Shown: positions 1 to 8,723 of the stretch, one piece after another | Position numbering within the stretch: the stretch's first letter is position 1 | Layout: each line of letters starts with the position of its first letter | Assembly: GCF_001836165.1 (NCBI RefSeq) | Contig: NZ_KV827706.1 | Span: forward strand, 161,759 to 225,758 | DNA: 64,000 bases | Source of the DNA: Corynebacterium sp. HMSC036D02 | GTDB taxonomy: Bacteria; Actinomycetota; Actinomycetes; Mycobacteriales; Mycobacteriaceae | Direction of reading: 5' to 3' | Notes under the pieces: generated by a model | The model's input: the letters and a program-made list of their open reading frames with translations, nothing else | Databases searched by the model: none | What the model was told of the DNA's origin: nothing | Program-made: the position numbers and the translations under genes

Positions 1-32
1 AAGGCATCAGTCATAAGGCGTTTTCACGGCTG

Positions 33-60
33 AAAACGCCATTTACTCATGGCGTTTTTA
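33..60. terminator. Bidirectional terminator-like hairpin
   Basis: A 10-bp perfect stem (33-42 with 49-58, loop TTACTC) is flanked by an A-run on the left and a T-run on the right, so it could terminate in either direction. Bases 33-40 can alternatively pair with 17-24, giving two mutually exclusive hairpins. It probably ends a gene lying left of the window. Confidence 0.6.
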
Positions 61-208
61 GACCCAAAGATGCCGTTTGCCAGATGCCTTCTGCAGGACG
101 CCTTCCTGGCTTAGGCAGTGATTTACTGCGGAACAACCCCATCCCTCTGCCGAACAACACCAGGTAGCAGTGCCAAGAGTGGCGTTGCTCATCCGCCCTG
201 ACCTAAGT

Positions 209-319
209 CAGGTGCGCAAGGATTCTCAGCTCATAGCCAACACTGACCAGAAGCCAACGGTGGACGTGGCTACCGTGCTTTATGGCTTCACGATGCGCGG
301 CGTCGAGCCTTCGCGTTAA
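209..319 (+). pseudogene. Decayed 3' end of an smc-like gene
   Basis: Read in one frame to the TAA at 317-319, this stretch encodes QVRKDSQLIANTDQKPTV followed by DVATVLYGFTMRG. That closely resembles the conserved C-terminus of the chromosome condensation ATPase SMC, whose usual form is a KDSQLIVITHQKPTMD block followed by a VLYGVTMRG block. The usual His and Ile of the ITHQ motif are changed, the tail is cut short, no SMC-like sequence is recognisable before about 200, and a terminator lies at 33-60. It therefore looks like a remnant. SMC genes often lie just upstream of ftsY in actinobacteria, which supports the assignment. The family call is from memory of the motif. Confidence 0.6.
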
Positions 320-393
320 CTGAGGGCATCTGTTCGTGCCTTTTTGGACTCCTCATGGTGCCTGGCGTGGGCAACCCTGGCACTATGGAAAGC

Positions 394-2238
394 ATGAATA
401 CTACTTTTCTGTGGATTGCGATAGCAGTCATCGTCCTGATTCTGCTGGTGGTCTTGTTCATTGTTCTGGGCAAGAAGCGCGGCGAGTCAAAGAAGGTCTC
501 CTTTGAAAAGCCCGCGGAGGAGCCGAAGGAGCTGACCCAGCAGCAGAAGTCCGGCAACTACCAGGCCAAGTCTGGTTTTAATTTTGCCCCGGCTGGCGGC
601 GGCGCTACCAAGGAACCTGTGCCTGCGGCTAAGGCTGACAAGCCCGCACCGGCCGAGCCCAAAGCTCAGCCGCAAGCGGAGAAGAAGTCTGAGCAGCGCG
701 ATGCCACCGAGCTCGCTAACGCTCAGCTCAAGGGCACGGAGGAGACTCAGAAGGCGGCGAAGCCTGCGGTGGAACCGACGCCTGAGGCAGAGCCGAAGCC
801 TAAGGCAGAGCCCAAGCCGGAACCGGCTGCACAGAAGGACCAGGTAAAGGAGGAAGAGGATAAGGATTCCTCCGCTGGCCTAGCCGCTGCAGGAACTGCG
901 GGCGTTGCTGCCGCTGGTACTGCTGCTTCCGGCGCCGCTGCCGTTGAGAAGGATGAAGAGGACACAGAGGAAGCTGTCCCGGCCACCGAACCGGAGACTG
1001 CTGAACCGGAGCCGGTAGTTGAAGCCCCGAAGGTAGAAGAGGAGGCTCCGGAAGAACCTGAGGTTCCGGCTGCGGAGGAGCCTTCTGCTCAGGTTGAAGC
1101 CGAAGAAGAGGCAGCGGAAGTGGTAGAAGCACAGCCTGAACCAGAAGCGCAGCCCGAGCCAGAGGAAGCTGAAGCAGAGGAGGCCGCTGCGGCGGCGGGG
1201 GCCCAAGCGGCGTCGGCAAGCGCGGCACTCGAGGCTGAGCCGGAGGAACTAGAGGTATCCGACGACGCTGAGGTCGTCGAGGCCCCGGCAGCCCAGCCGC
1301 AGGAGGATATTGCGCCGGCTGCCGGCCGCTTGGGCAAGCTGCGCGGGCGCCTGTCGCGTTCGCAGAATGCCATCGGCCAAGGCCTCATGGGTATTCTCTC
1401 CGCAGGTGACCTGGATGATGATGCCTGGGAGGAAATCGAAGACACCCTCATCATGGCGGATTTGGGTACGAAGTCCACGATGCAGGTTACAGACTCCCTG
1501 CGCGACAAGATTGCGGAGCGCGGAGTGAGCTCCGAGGCGGAAGCCCGCGCCATGCTGCGCGAGGCCCTCATCGAGGTGGGCCACCCGGAGATGGACCGTT
1601 CCATCAAGGCCATGCCGAATGAGGGCAAGCCGGCCGTCATCATGGTTGTCGGCGTCAACGGCACTGGCAAGACCACCACGACGGGCAAGCTGGCCCGCGT
1701 GCTCGTATCCATGGGACACAACGTTTTGCTCGGCGCGGCGGATACCTTCCGTGCAGCGGCCGCGGACCAGCTGGAGACCTGGGGTCGCCGCGTGGGCGCT
1801 ACCACCGTGCGCGGCAAGGAAGGCGCGGACCCGGCTTCCGTGGCCTTCGACGCCGTGGCCGCTGGCGTAGATCAAGGAGTGGACGTCGTTCTCGTGGACA
1901 CCGCTGGTCGTTTGCACACCTCCGTGGACCTCATGGACCAGTTGGGCAAGGTCAAGCGCGTGGTTGAGAAGAAGACCGACGTCGATGAGGTCTTGCTCGT
2001 GTTGGACGCAACGGTCGGGCAGAACGGCCTGACCCAGGCCCGCATCTTCCGCGATGTCGTCGACATCACCGGTGTTGTTCTGACCAAGCTCGATGGCACC
2101 GCTAAGGGCGGCATCGTCTTCCAGGTTCAGGAAGAACTGGGCGTGCCGGTCAAACTCGTGGGCCTTGGCGAGGGCGCAGATGACCTCGCGCCGTTTGAGG
2201 TTGAGGGCTTCGTGGATGCCTTGCTGGGGGAGAAGTAA
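394..2238 (+). CDS. ftsY: Signal recognition particle receptor FtsY
   Basis: SRP receptor GTPase that docks ribosome-SRP complexes at the membrane for co-translational insertion. A hydrophobic segment at residues ~5-25 is followed by ~290 residues very rich in Ala, Glu, Pro and Lys (the acidic A domain), then the NG GTPase domain. Visible GTPase motifs are GVNGTGKTTTTGK (~420), LVDTAGRLH (~501) and TKLDG (~564). In-frame ATGs also occur at 355 and 385; 394 is preferred because it places the membrane segment at the N-terminus, but no start has a good ribosome binding site. Partner ffh lies about 10 kb downstream. The A domain is much longer than that of E. coli FtsY. Confidence 0.95.
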   Translation: MNTTFLWIAIAVIVLILLVVLFIVLGKKRGESKKVSFEKPAEEPKELTQQQKSGNYQAKSGFNFAPAGGGATKEPVPAAKADKPAPAEPKAQPQAEKKSEQRDATELANAQLKGTEETQKAAKPAVEPTPEAEPKPKAEPKPEPAAQKDQVKEEEDKDSSAGLAAAGTAGVAAAGTAASGAAAVEKDEEDTEEAVPATEPETAEPEPVVEAPKVEEEAPEEPEVPAAEEPSAQVEAEEEAAEVVEAQPEPEAQPEPEEAEAEEAAAAAGAQAASASAALEAEPEELEVSDDAEVVEAPAAQPQEDIAPAAGRLGKLRGRLSRSQNAIGQGLMGILSAGDLDDDAWEEIEDTLIMADLGTKSTMQVTDSLRDKIAERGVSSEAEARAMLREALIEVGHPEMDRSIKAMPNEGKPAVIMVVGVNGTGKTTTTGKLARVLVSMGHNVLLGAADTFRAAAADQLETWGRRVGATTVRGKEGADPASVAFDAVAAGVDQGVDVVLVDTAGRLHTSVDLMDQLGKVKRVVEKKTDVDEVLLVLDATVGQNGLTQARIFRDVVDITGVVLTKLDGTAKGGIVFQVQEELGVPVKLVGLGEGADDLAPFEVEGFVDALLGEK

Positions 2239-2282
2239 GTCCTTATAGATCCCTGGGCTAGACCTAAGTTCTTTCGAGACGC

Positions 2283-2308
2283 AGCGCCTCCTTTGCGGGG
2301 CGCTTTCG
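2283..2308 (+). terminator. ftsY terminator
   Basis: GC-rich stem AGCGCC/GGCGCT (2283-2288 with 2299-2304), extended by a G-T and a C-G pair over a six-base loop, then a pyrimidine run. It lies 45 bp after the ftsY stop. Confidence 0.6.
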
Positions 2309-2426
2309 TCGTCTTCGTCCCATTAAAGATGTGCTTTGGGGGAGGTCACAATGGTAGTCTAGGACAGTCCTGTCTATGTGAGGCTGATTAAACAGCCCTA
2401 ACAACGGTTCGTGAGGCTACTCTTTC

Positions 2427-5408
2427 GTGACACTCTTGTATGTCGTCCTCCTCGCAGCTGTCGCAGTGGCGCTAGCACCAGTAGCCGTCAAGGTTGCTGA
2501 TCGCGCAGCCGGCTACCCGCTAGCCGGCATTTTTATTATCGCCGCGGCACTGTTGGCTAAAGAATTTCCGGCACTGGCCCGGGGCGAAGAACTGTCCTAT
2601 TCCGTGACGTGGGTGCGCGATGTCATCGCGCCAGGCGTTGACGTTAATCTCGCCTTCCGGGGCGATGCACTGGGCATTTTCTTTGCCATGTTGGCTCTCG
2701 TCATCGGCGCAGTGGTGTTCACCTACTCTGCGGCCTACCTGCCCAAAGGTAAAGGCAACGTCAGTTTTTATGTGCTGATGACAGCGTTTACGCTGTCGAT
2801 TCTCCTGCTCGTGCTGGCTAACGACGTCGTGGTGCTCTTCCTGGCTTGGGAGCTGGTATCGCTGGCGTCGTTCATGTTGATCGCGCGCAGCGGCAAGTCC
2901 GGTGAGGCCGGTTCGCAGCGCACGCTCATCCTGACCTTCATCGGCGGCCTCACCTTGCTGTCCGGCGTGGCGATTGCCGCAACGGCTGCGGGGACCACGA
3001 GCCTCGAGGGCATCCTCGCCTCTGATGTGTGGGCCGAGCGCCCAGGCCTGACCGCCGGGGTTGCCATTCTCATTGCGGTCTCGGCGTTTACCAAGTCCGC
3101 GCAGTTCCCCTTCCACTTCTGGCTGCCGGAGGCCATGGCGGCCGCCACGCCGGTCTCGGCCTTCCTGCACGCAGCGGCCGTGGTGAAGGCCGGCGTTTAT
3201 CTGTTGATTCGTTTCTCCACCATCTTCCATGATGTTGCAGCGTGGAACTGGCTGCTCATCGTCGCCGGTATGGGTACCGCAGTGATGTCGGCGGTCTTTG
3301 CCGTGCAGAAGACGGACTTGAAGAAGCTGACCGCGTACTCCACTGTGTCCCACCTGGGATGGATTGTGGCCACGATTGGTGTTGGCACCCCGTTCGCTAT
3401 CGCAGCGGCCCTCGTGCACACGCTGGCGCACGCGTTGTTTAAGTCCTCCATCTTCATGCTCATTGGCGTCATCGACCACGAGGCTGGTTCACGTGACATC
3501 CGCCGCCTTGGTGTGCTGTGGAACAAGATGCCGTGGACCTTTGGCTCCATGCTCATTGGTGCTGCCTCCATGGCGGCGGTCCCGCCGCTGTTTGGCTTCG
3601 TGTCGAAGGAAGGAATGCTCACCGCCTTCGAGGAGGCACCAATTGGCTCGACCGGCCAGGTGCTGCTGCTCATCGTCGCCGGCGTGGGTGCGTTCTTCAC
3701 TTTTACCTACTCCGCCAAGATCATCTTCGGTGCCTTCTTCGATGGCCCACGCAACATGTCGCATGTTCATGAGGCGCCGGTCAGGCTGTGGCTGCCCGCG
3801 GCGCTGCCCGGTGTGATGTCGGTGCCGATCATCTTCGTCATGGGAGCGCTCGATAAGCCGCTCGATAACATCGTGGCGGCCATCGGCATGGAGGGTCATT
3901 CCCACCTCGCGCTGTGGCACGGCCTGAACGTTCCGCTGCTTATTTCCGTGGTGGTGCTTATCGCTGGCATCATCGCGTTGTTCTTCCGTACGCCGCTGTG
4001 GACCGCGATGGAGGAGCGCCAGCTCCTGCCGCGCACCGGTAACCAAATCCTGAAGTGGATCCAGGACGTGTGCGCAGCCTTCGGCCGCTTCGTCGGCCGC
4101 ATGTCGGATACCCACAACCCGTCGAAGCTCATCCTGCCGATTGTCCTCCTCGTCATCATTCTTGCGGGCTCCACTTTGGTGTCGACGGGCGTCGACGGCG
4201 TGGCCTTGAACCCGCGCGTGGATGGCCTGGACAACCCGTGGGATCTGCTGCCGCTGGGCATCGTGGCGCTGTCGATGTTTGGCTTGGTTCGTACCCGCAA
4301 CCGCCTCACGGGGGCGGTCATGATTGGTACCGCGGGTACCGGCGTGACCTTGCAGATGTTCCTGCTGGGTGCACCGGACGTTGCCTTGACCCAGTTCACG
4401 GTGGAGGCGCTGTCCGTCATCGTCATGATGATGGTCCTGCGCTACCTGCCGGAGAAATTCCACCCGGTACAGAACACCAACCGTAAGGTTGGCTCCATCG
4501 TGGTGGCGGTGCTCGCCGGACTCACCGCATTCCTTGGTGTGTGGGCGCTGATGGGCCGCCACGAGCGCTCCGACTTGTCCATGTGGTACCTCAATAACGC
4601 CCCAGACATCACTGGCGGCGATAACGTCGTGGCCACCATCATCGTGGAATTCCGTGCGCTTGATACCTTGGGCGAGCTGTCGGTGCTCGGCATGGCCGCC
4701 GTCGTGATCGCCGCGGTCACCTCGACGCTGCCGCGCTTCCCGTTTACCTCCGGTACGCGTCCGGCGCCGTTCGGTCAGTCGCAGCTCAACTCGGTTCCGA
4801 TGCGTAAGGGAATTTCCATTGCCATCCCGATTCTGGTGGTCATGTCCTTCATCGTGTTCTACCGCGGGCACCAGGCTTCCGGCGGCGGCTTCCCGGCTGC
4901 TCTCATCATGGGCGCGGCCATCGGCCTGACGTATCTCTCACGCGGCACCGATGAGATTGTCTTCGGCCGCATGACCCCGATTCACCTCACCGGCGTGGGC
5001 ATTATCGTGGCGCTGGTAGCTGGCTTCATCGGCTACATCCCGACGTCGCATAGTTCCGGTGGTTTCTTGACTGCCATCCACGGCCACGCCCTGGGGCAGC
5101 ACTGGACCACGTCGCTCATCTTTGACCTGGGTATCTACCTGGCGGTCCTGGGCATGCTCACGATGGCCATCAATGCTTTGGGTGGCTATCTGCGGCCAGG
5201 CACCGAGCGGGACTTCTTGCCGTGGGTCCACGATGATGATTCCGCGTTGCCGAACACGCCGCGCGTGGTGCTGGAGGATGTCGATGACCCCTACCCCGAA
5301 TCCATCAACCCGTCTTCGGACCCAACGGCGTTGCTCAATGAATCCGAGGCACGCCGCCGCGCGTCCTCGCCCCACCACACTTCGGCTACAGAGGAGAAGA
5401 GCTCATGA
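2427..5408 (+). CDS. mrpA: Mrp Na+/H+ antiporter, fused subunits A and B
   Basis: Large membrane subunit of the multi-subunit Mrp cation/proton antiporter, related to NuoL of complex I. The proton-channel signature is clear: LAWELVSLASFM with Glu142, then KSAQFPFHFWLPEAM and FLHAAAVVKAG with Lys223, His248 and Lys254. From about residue 790 the protein carries an MrpB-type domain with the hallmark FYRGHQASGGGFPAAL, and no separate mrpB is present. At 993 residues it matches fused A-B proteins rather than stand-alone MrpA (~800). GTG start with GTGAGG upstream; the stop overlaps mrpC by ATGA. It is the first gene of a six-gene operon. Confidence 0.93.
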   Translation: MTLLYVVLLAAVAVALAPVAVKVADRAAGYPLAGIFIIAAALLAKEFPALARGEELSYSVTWVRDVIAPGVDVNLAFRGDALGIFFAMLALVIGAVVFTYSAAYLPKGKGNVSFYVLMTAFTLSILLLVLANDVVVLFLAWELVSLASFMLIARSGKSGEAGSQRTLILTFIGGLTLLSGVAIAATAAGTTSLEGILASDVWAERPGLTAGVAILIAVSAFTKSAQFPFHFWLPEAMAAATPVSAFLHAAAVVKAGVYLLIRFSTIFHDVAAWNWLLIVAGMGTAVMSAVFAVQKTDLKKLTAYSTVSHLGWIVATIGVGTPFAIAAALVHTLAHALFKSSIFMLIGVIDHEAGSRDIRRLGVLWNKMPWTFGSMLIGAASMAAVPPLFGFVSKEGMLTAFEEAPIGSTGQVLLLIVAGVGAFFTFTYSAKIIFGAFFDGPRNMSHVHEAPVRLWLPAALPGVMSVPIIFVMGALDKPLDNIVAAIGMEGHSHLALWHGLNVPLLISVVVLIAGIIALFFRTPLWTAMEERQLLPRTGNQILKWIQDVCAAFGRFVGRMSDTHNPSKLILPIVLLVIILAGSTLVSTGVDGVALNPRVDGLDNPWDLLPLGIVALSMFGLVRTRNRLTGAVMIGTAGTGVTLQMFLLGAPDVALTQFTVEALSVIVMMMVLRYLPEKFHPVQNTNRKVGSIVVAVLAGLTAFLGVWALMGRHERSDLSMWYLNNAPDITGGDNVVATIIVEFRALDTLGELSVLGMAAVVIAAVTSTLPRFPFTSGTRPAPFGQSQLNSVPMRKGISIAIPILVVMSFIVFYRGHQASGGGFPAALIMGAAIGLTYLSRGTDEIVFGRMTPIHLTGVGIIVALVAGFIGYIPTSHSSGGFLTAIHGHALGQHWTTSLIFDLGIYLAVLGMLTMAINALGGYLRPGTERDFLPWVHDDDSALPNTPRVVLEDVDDPYPESINPSSDPTALLNESEARRRASSPHHTSATEEKSS

Positions 5409-5842
5409 TCCTCGCACTGACCATTGCATTGCTCATCGGTAGCGCTGTCTACCTCATCCAGCAGCGCGGCCTCGTGCACATCGTGCTGGGCATGATGGCC
5501 TTCGGCCACGGTGCCAACCTCATGCTTCTGGCCACCGGCGTGTACTCCTACCGCGGAGAGTCCTTTCCGTCGCAGGTGGGCATGGACCAGATGGCTGACC
5601 CGCTGCCGCAAGCCTTTGTGCTGACCGCCGTGGTGATTTCCATGGCAACCTCGACCATCCTGCTGACCATGGCGGCGATGGGCGCGAACGACGACACGGA
5701 CGTCGTGGAGCCTGTGGATGACAACACCATTGACCACGCTTTCTCCACTCTGGGACGAGATACCCAGAACCGCGAGATTCTGCAGCGCTCGGCCAACAAG
5801 ATGGATCGTTTGAAAGAACTCGAACAAGAGGAGGACAACTAG
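5405..5842 (+). CDS. mrpC: Mrp antiporter subunit C
   Basis: NuoK-like small membrane subunit of the Mrp antiporter, with about three hydrophobic helices in the first 100 residues (LIGSAVYLIQQRGLVHIVLG, MAFGHGANLMLLATGVY, AFVLTAVVISMATSTILLT). A charged cytoplasmic tail of ~45 residues follows. The start overlaps the mrpA stop by four bases and the stop abuts the mrpD start, so translation is tightly coupled. Family length is normally ~110-115 residues; the 145 here reflect the tail. Confidence 0.92.
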   Translation: MILALTIALLIGSAVYLIQQRGLVHIVLGMMAFGHGANLMLLATGVYSYRGESFPSQVGMDQMADPLPQAFVLTAVVISMATSTILLTMAAMGANDDTDVVEPVDDNTIDHAFSTLGRDTQNREILQRSANKMDRLKELEQEEDN

Positions 5843-7384
5843 ATGTATGACACCGTAAGCGCCCTCCTCCCGCTCTTCCCGGCGGTTCCCCTCGTATCGG
5901 CGGCGCTCGCATTGCTCGCGCCGTGGCATCGTGTGCGCGATGCCATCATGCTCATCGTTCCGGGCGTGGGTATCTTCGCTTCCTTTGCGCTGCTGCTCTA
6001 CACCATGAACAACGGTGTGGTGGCGCATAGCGTGGGTAACTACGTGGGTAACGCAGGTATCGCCTTCGCGGCCGATACCTTCTCAGCACTGATGCTCATC
6101 ACGACGATGATCGTGGCCTTCGGCGCCAACTGGTTTGCCATCGTGGGCGGCGAGACTAAGTCTCGCTACTACCCATCGCTGACGCTTATCTTGATCACCG
6201 GCGTGTGCGGCGCCCTGCTCACCGCTGATCTCTTCAACTTCTTCGTGTTCATCGAGGTCATGCTACTGCCGTCCTATGGCCTCATCACCATGTCTGGTAC
6301 CTGGTCACGCTTGGCTGCCGGCCGCGCCTTCGTGCTGGTGAACTTGTTCGCCTCCACGCTTTTGGTGGTCGGTGTGGGCTATATCTACTCGGTGGCTGGC
6401 GTGGTCAACCTGGCGGCGCTCACGGGTGCTGCCGCCGGTAATGGTCCGGTGACGGTGGCCTCGGGCATCATCGTTATCGCCATCGCCGCGAAGGCCGGTG
6501 TGTTCCCCGTGCAGTCGTGGCTGCCGCGCACCTACCCGGGAACGTCCGCTGCCGTCATGGGCCTGTTCTCTGGCCTGCACACCAAGGTCGCGGTGTACAT
6601 GCTCTACCGCCTGTGGGTGCAGCTCTTTGATATGGACCAGCGGTGGGGGACACTCATCATCGTCATCATGATCATCTCCATGCTGGTTGGTGCTTTCGGC
6701 GGCCTAGCTGAAAACTCCATTCGCCGCGTGCTGGGCTACCAGATGCTCAACGGTATGCCCTTCATCCTCGTGATGATGGCCTTCACTACCCATGATGCCC
6801 AGCGCGCGCTGGCTGCTGGAATCCTGTACACCATTCACCACATGCTCACGGTGGGCTCGCTTATTTTGGCCTCCGGTGCTATTGAGGAGACCTACGGTAC
6901 GGGCAGGCTCAACAAGCTTTCTGGCTTGGCGCGCCGTGATCCGATTATCGCGTGGATCTTTGCCGCCGGTGCCTTCTCCGTCGTGGGCTTCCCACCCTTC
7001 TCCGGTATGTGGGGCAAGGTCCTCATCGTCGCGGAAATCGCCCGTACCGGCGGGGGATGGGCCTGGACCGTAATCACGGTGATCATCATCGCGTCCTTCG
7101 CGGCATTCCTTGCCATGTTGCGCGTGTGGCGCCGAGTCTTCTGGGGCAAGGACCTGCCCAAGGAGAAGGTGCCCGATGAACTTGTGATTCGCAAGAAGCT
7201 GATGGCGCCCTCGGCAGCGCTCATTTTGGGCTCGCTGACCATGTTCGTTCTATCCGGTCCGGTCATCAGCGTCACCATGGAAGCCTCAGCGGACTTGTTG
7301 GATACGGAGGCTTATGCAGACGCAGTGCTTGGCGACGACCCCGTAGCCCTACCCGACATCGACTCCCTTCAGGAGGGCCGTTAA
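5843..7384 (+). CDS. mrpD: Mrp antiporter subunit D
   Basis: NuoM/NuoN-like channel subunit. The conserved glutamate stretch (FVFIEVMLLPSYGLITMSG), the lysine-bearing helix (IAIAAKAGVFPVQSWLPRTY) and the FSGLHTKVAVYMLYRL segment are all present, as expected for the proton-translocating antiporter fold. At 513 residues it is a usual length. It starts immediately after the mrpC stop with AGGAGG ahead, and its stop abuts mrpE. With MrpA it is thought to form the transport path. Confidence 0.93.
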   Translation: MYDTVSALLPLFPAVPLVSAALALLAPWHRVRDAIMLIVPGVGIFASFALLLYTMNNGVVAHSVGNYVGNAGIAFAADTFSALMLITTMIVAFGANWFAIVGGETKSRYYPSLTLILITGVCGALLTADLFNFFVFIEVMLLPSYGLITMSGTWSRLAAGRAFVLVNLFASTLLVVGVGYIYSVAGVVNLAALTGAAAGNGPVTVASGIIVIAIAAKAGVFPVQSWLPRTYPGTSAAVMGLFSGLHTKVAVYMLYRLWVQLFDMDQRWGTLIIVIMIISMLVGAFGGLAENSIRRVLGYQMLNGMPFILVMMAFTTHDAQRALAAGILYTIHHMLTVGSLILASGAIEETYGTGRLNKLSGLARRDPIIAWIFAAGAFSVVGFPPFSGMWGKVLIVAEIARTGGGWAWTVITVIIIASFAAFLAMLRVWRRVFWGKDLPKEKVPDELVIRKKLMAPSAALILGSLTMFVLSGPVISVTMEASADLLDTEAYADAVLGDDPVALPDIDSLQEGR

Positions 7385-7939
7385 ATGAAGACTGCAGTGC
7401 ATGCCGTTGTCTACGCGCTATGGCTGATCAAGGAAATCTTCGTCGCGGGTTTCTCGCTCGCCGCGGAATCCTTCAAGCCGCAGAATAACTACCGGCCGGT
7501 AGTGGTGCGGTACCCCTTGCGCGTGACTAGCGCGTGGGAGATCTTCTGGTTCACCTCGTCCATTACGGCAACCCCGGGGACGCTGTCCTTGGGTTTGCGC
7601 GAGCCGGTGGCAGAAGGCCTGCCGCGCATCGTGCTGGTTCAGGCGGTCATGGGGGATGACCCAGCCAGCATCATGGAAGATCTGGCGGATATGGAGGAGC
7701 GCCTCGCCCCGCGGGTGAAGGGAATTGACTATGGCGTTCCTGGTCAGGGCCCCACAAAGGAGCTCGCGCCCACGTTTTACGAGTACCCGCTGGATACGCT
7801 GGGCCGCCATATGCGTGCACCCGATATCGCGAAGACGGACGATACCCCGCTGGCCGCGCATGATGTGGAGAAGTATTCCGTGTGGCCCCTGCGCCAGGTT
7901 GCGCAGAACAAGGATGCCCGAAAGGATGATAAGAAATGA
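7385..7939 (+). CDS. mrpE: Mrp antiporter subunit E
   Basis: Small membrane subunit required for assembly of the Mrp complex. An N-terminal hydrophobic part (about residues 5-30) is followed by the family segment VVVRYPLRVTSAWEIFWFTS and TATPGTLSL, a characteristic MrpE motif. The C-terminal ~60 residues are hydrophilic and end in a lysine/aspartate-rich tail. At 184 residues it is slightly longer than typical. It abuts mrpD and overlaps mrpF by ATGA. Confidence 0.9.
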   Translation: MKTAVHAVVYALWLIKEIFVAGFSLAAESFKPQNNYRPVVVRYPLRVTSAWEIFWFTSSITATPGTLSLGLREPVAEGLPRIVLVQAVMGDDPASIMEDLADMEERLAPRVKGIDYGVPGQGPTKELAPTFYEYPLDTLGRHMRAPDIAKTDDTPLAAHDVEKYSVWPLRQVAQNKDARKDDKK

Positions 7940-8226
7940 TTGATTTTTCCTCGATGAGCGCCTTTCAATGGGTAGTTTTTGTCTGTATTTTCCTCATTGG
8001 TGCATCGGTGTGCGCGGCGTTGGTGCTGGCGTTGCGCTCCCGCGATGAGCTCACCCGAACCGTGATGAGTGACATGGTCTTTTACGGCATGCTGTGCATG
8101 TATATTTCGTGGTCCATGACTAATCACGCGTCCATCGTCTATGACATCGCCATGCTCGCGGCTATTGCGGCCGGCGTTCTGCCGACGTTGTCGATGGCCC
8201 GCATCATCTCGAAGGGTAGGAGGTAA
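7936..8226 (+). CDS. mrpF: Mrp antiporter subunit F
   Basis: A 96-residue protein with three predicted membrane helices (residues ~9-30, ~37-58 and ~62-85). Length and order match MrpF/PhaF, the subunit linked to Na+ and bile salt transport in other bacteria. It overlaps the mrpE stop by four bases. A GTAGGAGG ribosome binding site for mrpG lies at its end. Confidence 0.88.
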   Translation: MIDFSSMSAFQWVVFVCIFLIGASVCAALVLALRSRDELTRTVMSDMVFYGMLCMYISWSMTNHASIVYDIAMLAAIAAGVLPTLSMARIISKGRR

Positions 8227-8230
8227 GACC

Positions 8231-8599
8231 ATGACTATCGCGGAGATTATCGCCTCGATTCTGTTGGTCGTAGCCACGGTCTTGGTCATTGGGACCGCCA
8301 TCGCCTTGTGGCGTGCGCCCGATGCCCTGACCCGCGTCAACCTGCTGGGGCCGACGGTCGGTTTGGCCGTTCCGCTGCTGCTTGTGGCGAAGTTGGTCGT
8401 GGATTTTGCTGAGAACGGGTTTTCCCTGTGGTCGCTGATCAAGGTCATGATCGCGTGTTTCGGCGTGTGGATCATCGCGTCGGTGGGCTCCTTCTACATG
8501 GGCCGTTCCATCTACGGCGTGACCGTCACGGATGTGAAGTACGCCAAGCGCATGCGCAAGAGTATGCAGACAGTTGAAGCCTCTGAGGAAGAAATCTAG
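8231..8599 (+). CDS. mrpG: Mrp antiporter subunit G
   Basis: Last subunit of the Mrp antiporter, 122 residues with three hydrophobic helices and the family signature LWRAPDALTRVNLLGPTVG. The ATG at 8231 is preferred over longer starts because GTAGGAGG lies just upstream and because homologues begin with a hydrophobic helix (MTIAEIIASILLVVATVLV). A strong hairpin terminator follows at 8615-8650. Confidence 0.9.
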   Translation: MTIAEIIASILLVVATVLVIGTAIALWRAPDALTRVNLLGPTVGLAVPLLLVAKLVVDFAENGFSLWSLIKVMIACFGVWIIASVGSFYMGRSIYGVTVTDVKYAKRMRKSMQTVEASEEEI

Positions 8600-8614
8600 G
8601 GGAGAAGCTTCAGG

Positions 8615-8650
8615 AAAGCGGTGAGGATAGTGCTGTTCTCACCGCTTTTT
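8615..8650 (+). terminator. Mrp operon terminator
   Basis: Perfect 11-bp stem (8615-8625 with 8638-8648), 12-base loop, then a T-run. It ends the mrp operon and separates it from the AmtR-controlled amt region. Confidence 0.85.
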
Positions 8651-8691
8651 AGATCGTGGATGTGATCTAGGACTCATACTTCTTCCTAAAT

Positions 8692-8705
8692 CTATAGAGC
8701 TATAG
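8692..8705 (+). promoter_or_regulatory. AmtR-type operator 1
   Basis: CTAT-N6-ATAG (CTATAGAGCTATAG), a perfect match to the core of the binding motif known for AmtR, the TetR-family repressor of nitrogen control in corynebacteria. It lies 51 bp before the amt start. Confidence 0.85.
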
Positions 8706-8723
8706 GTATTTTGGGAACTGTAC

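Larger units (their letters stand above)
1..354. other. Non-coding stretch upstream of ftsY
   Basis: No intact gene is visible. The stretch holds the hairpin cluster at 17-60 and, at 209-319, a decayed reading frame resembling the C-terminus of SMC. The part from about 61 to 200 shows nothing I recognise. Confidence 0.6.

Noticed and set aside
800-1228. Long proline-, leucine- and alanine-rich reading frames opposite the FtsY A domain
   Set aside because: They are antisense shadows of a low-complexity GC-rich coding region.
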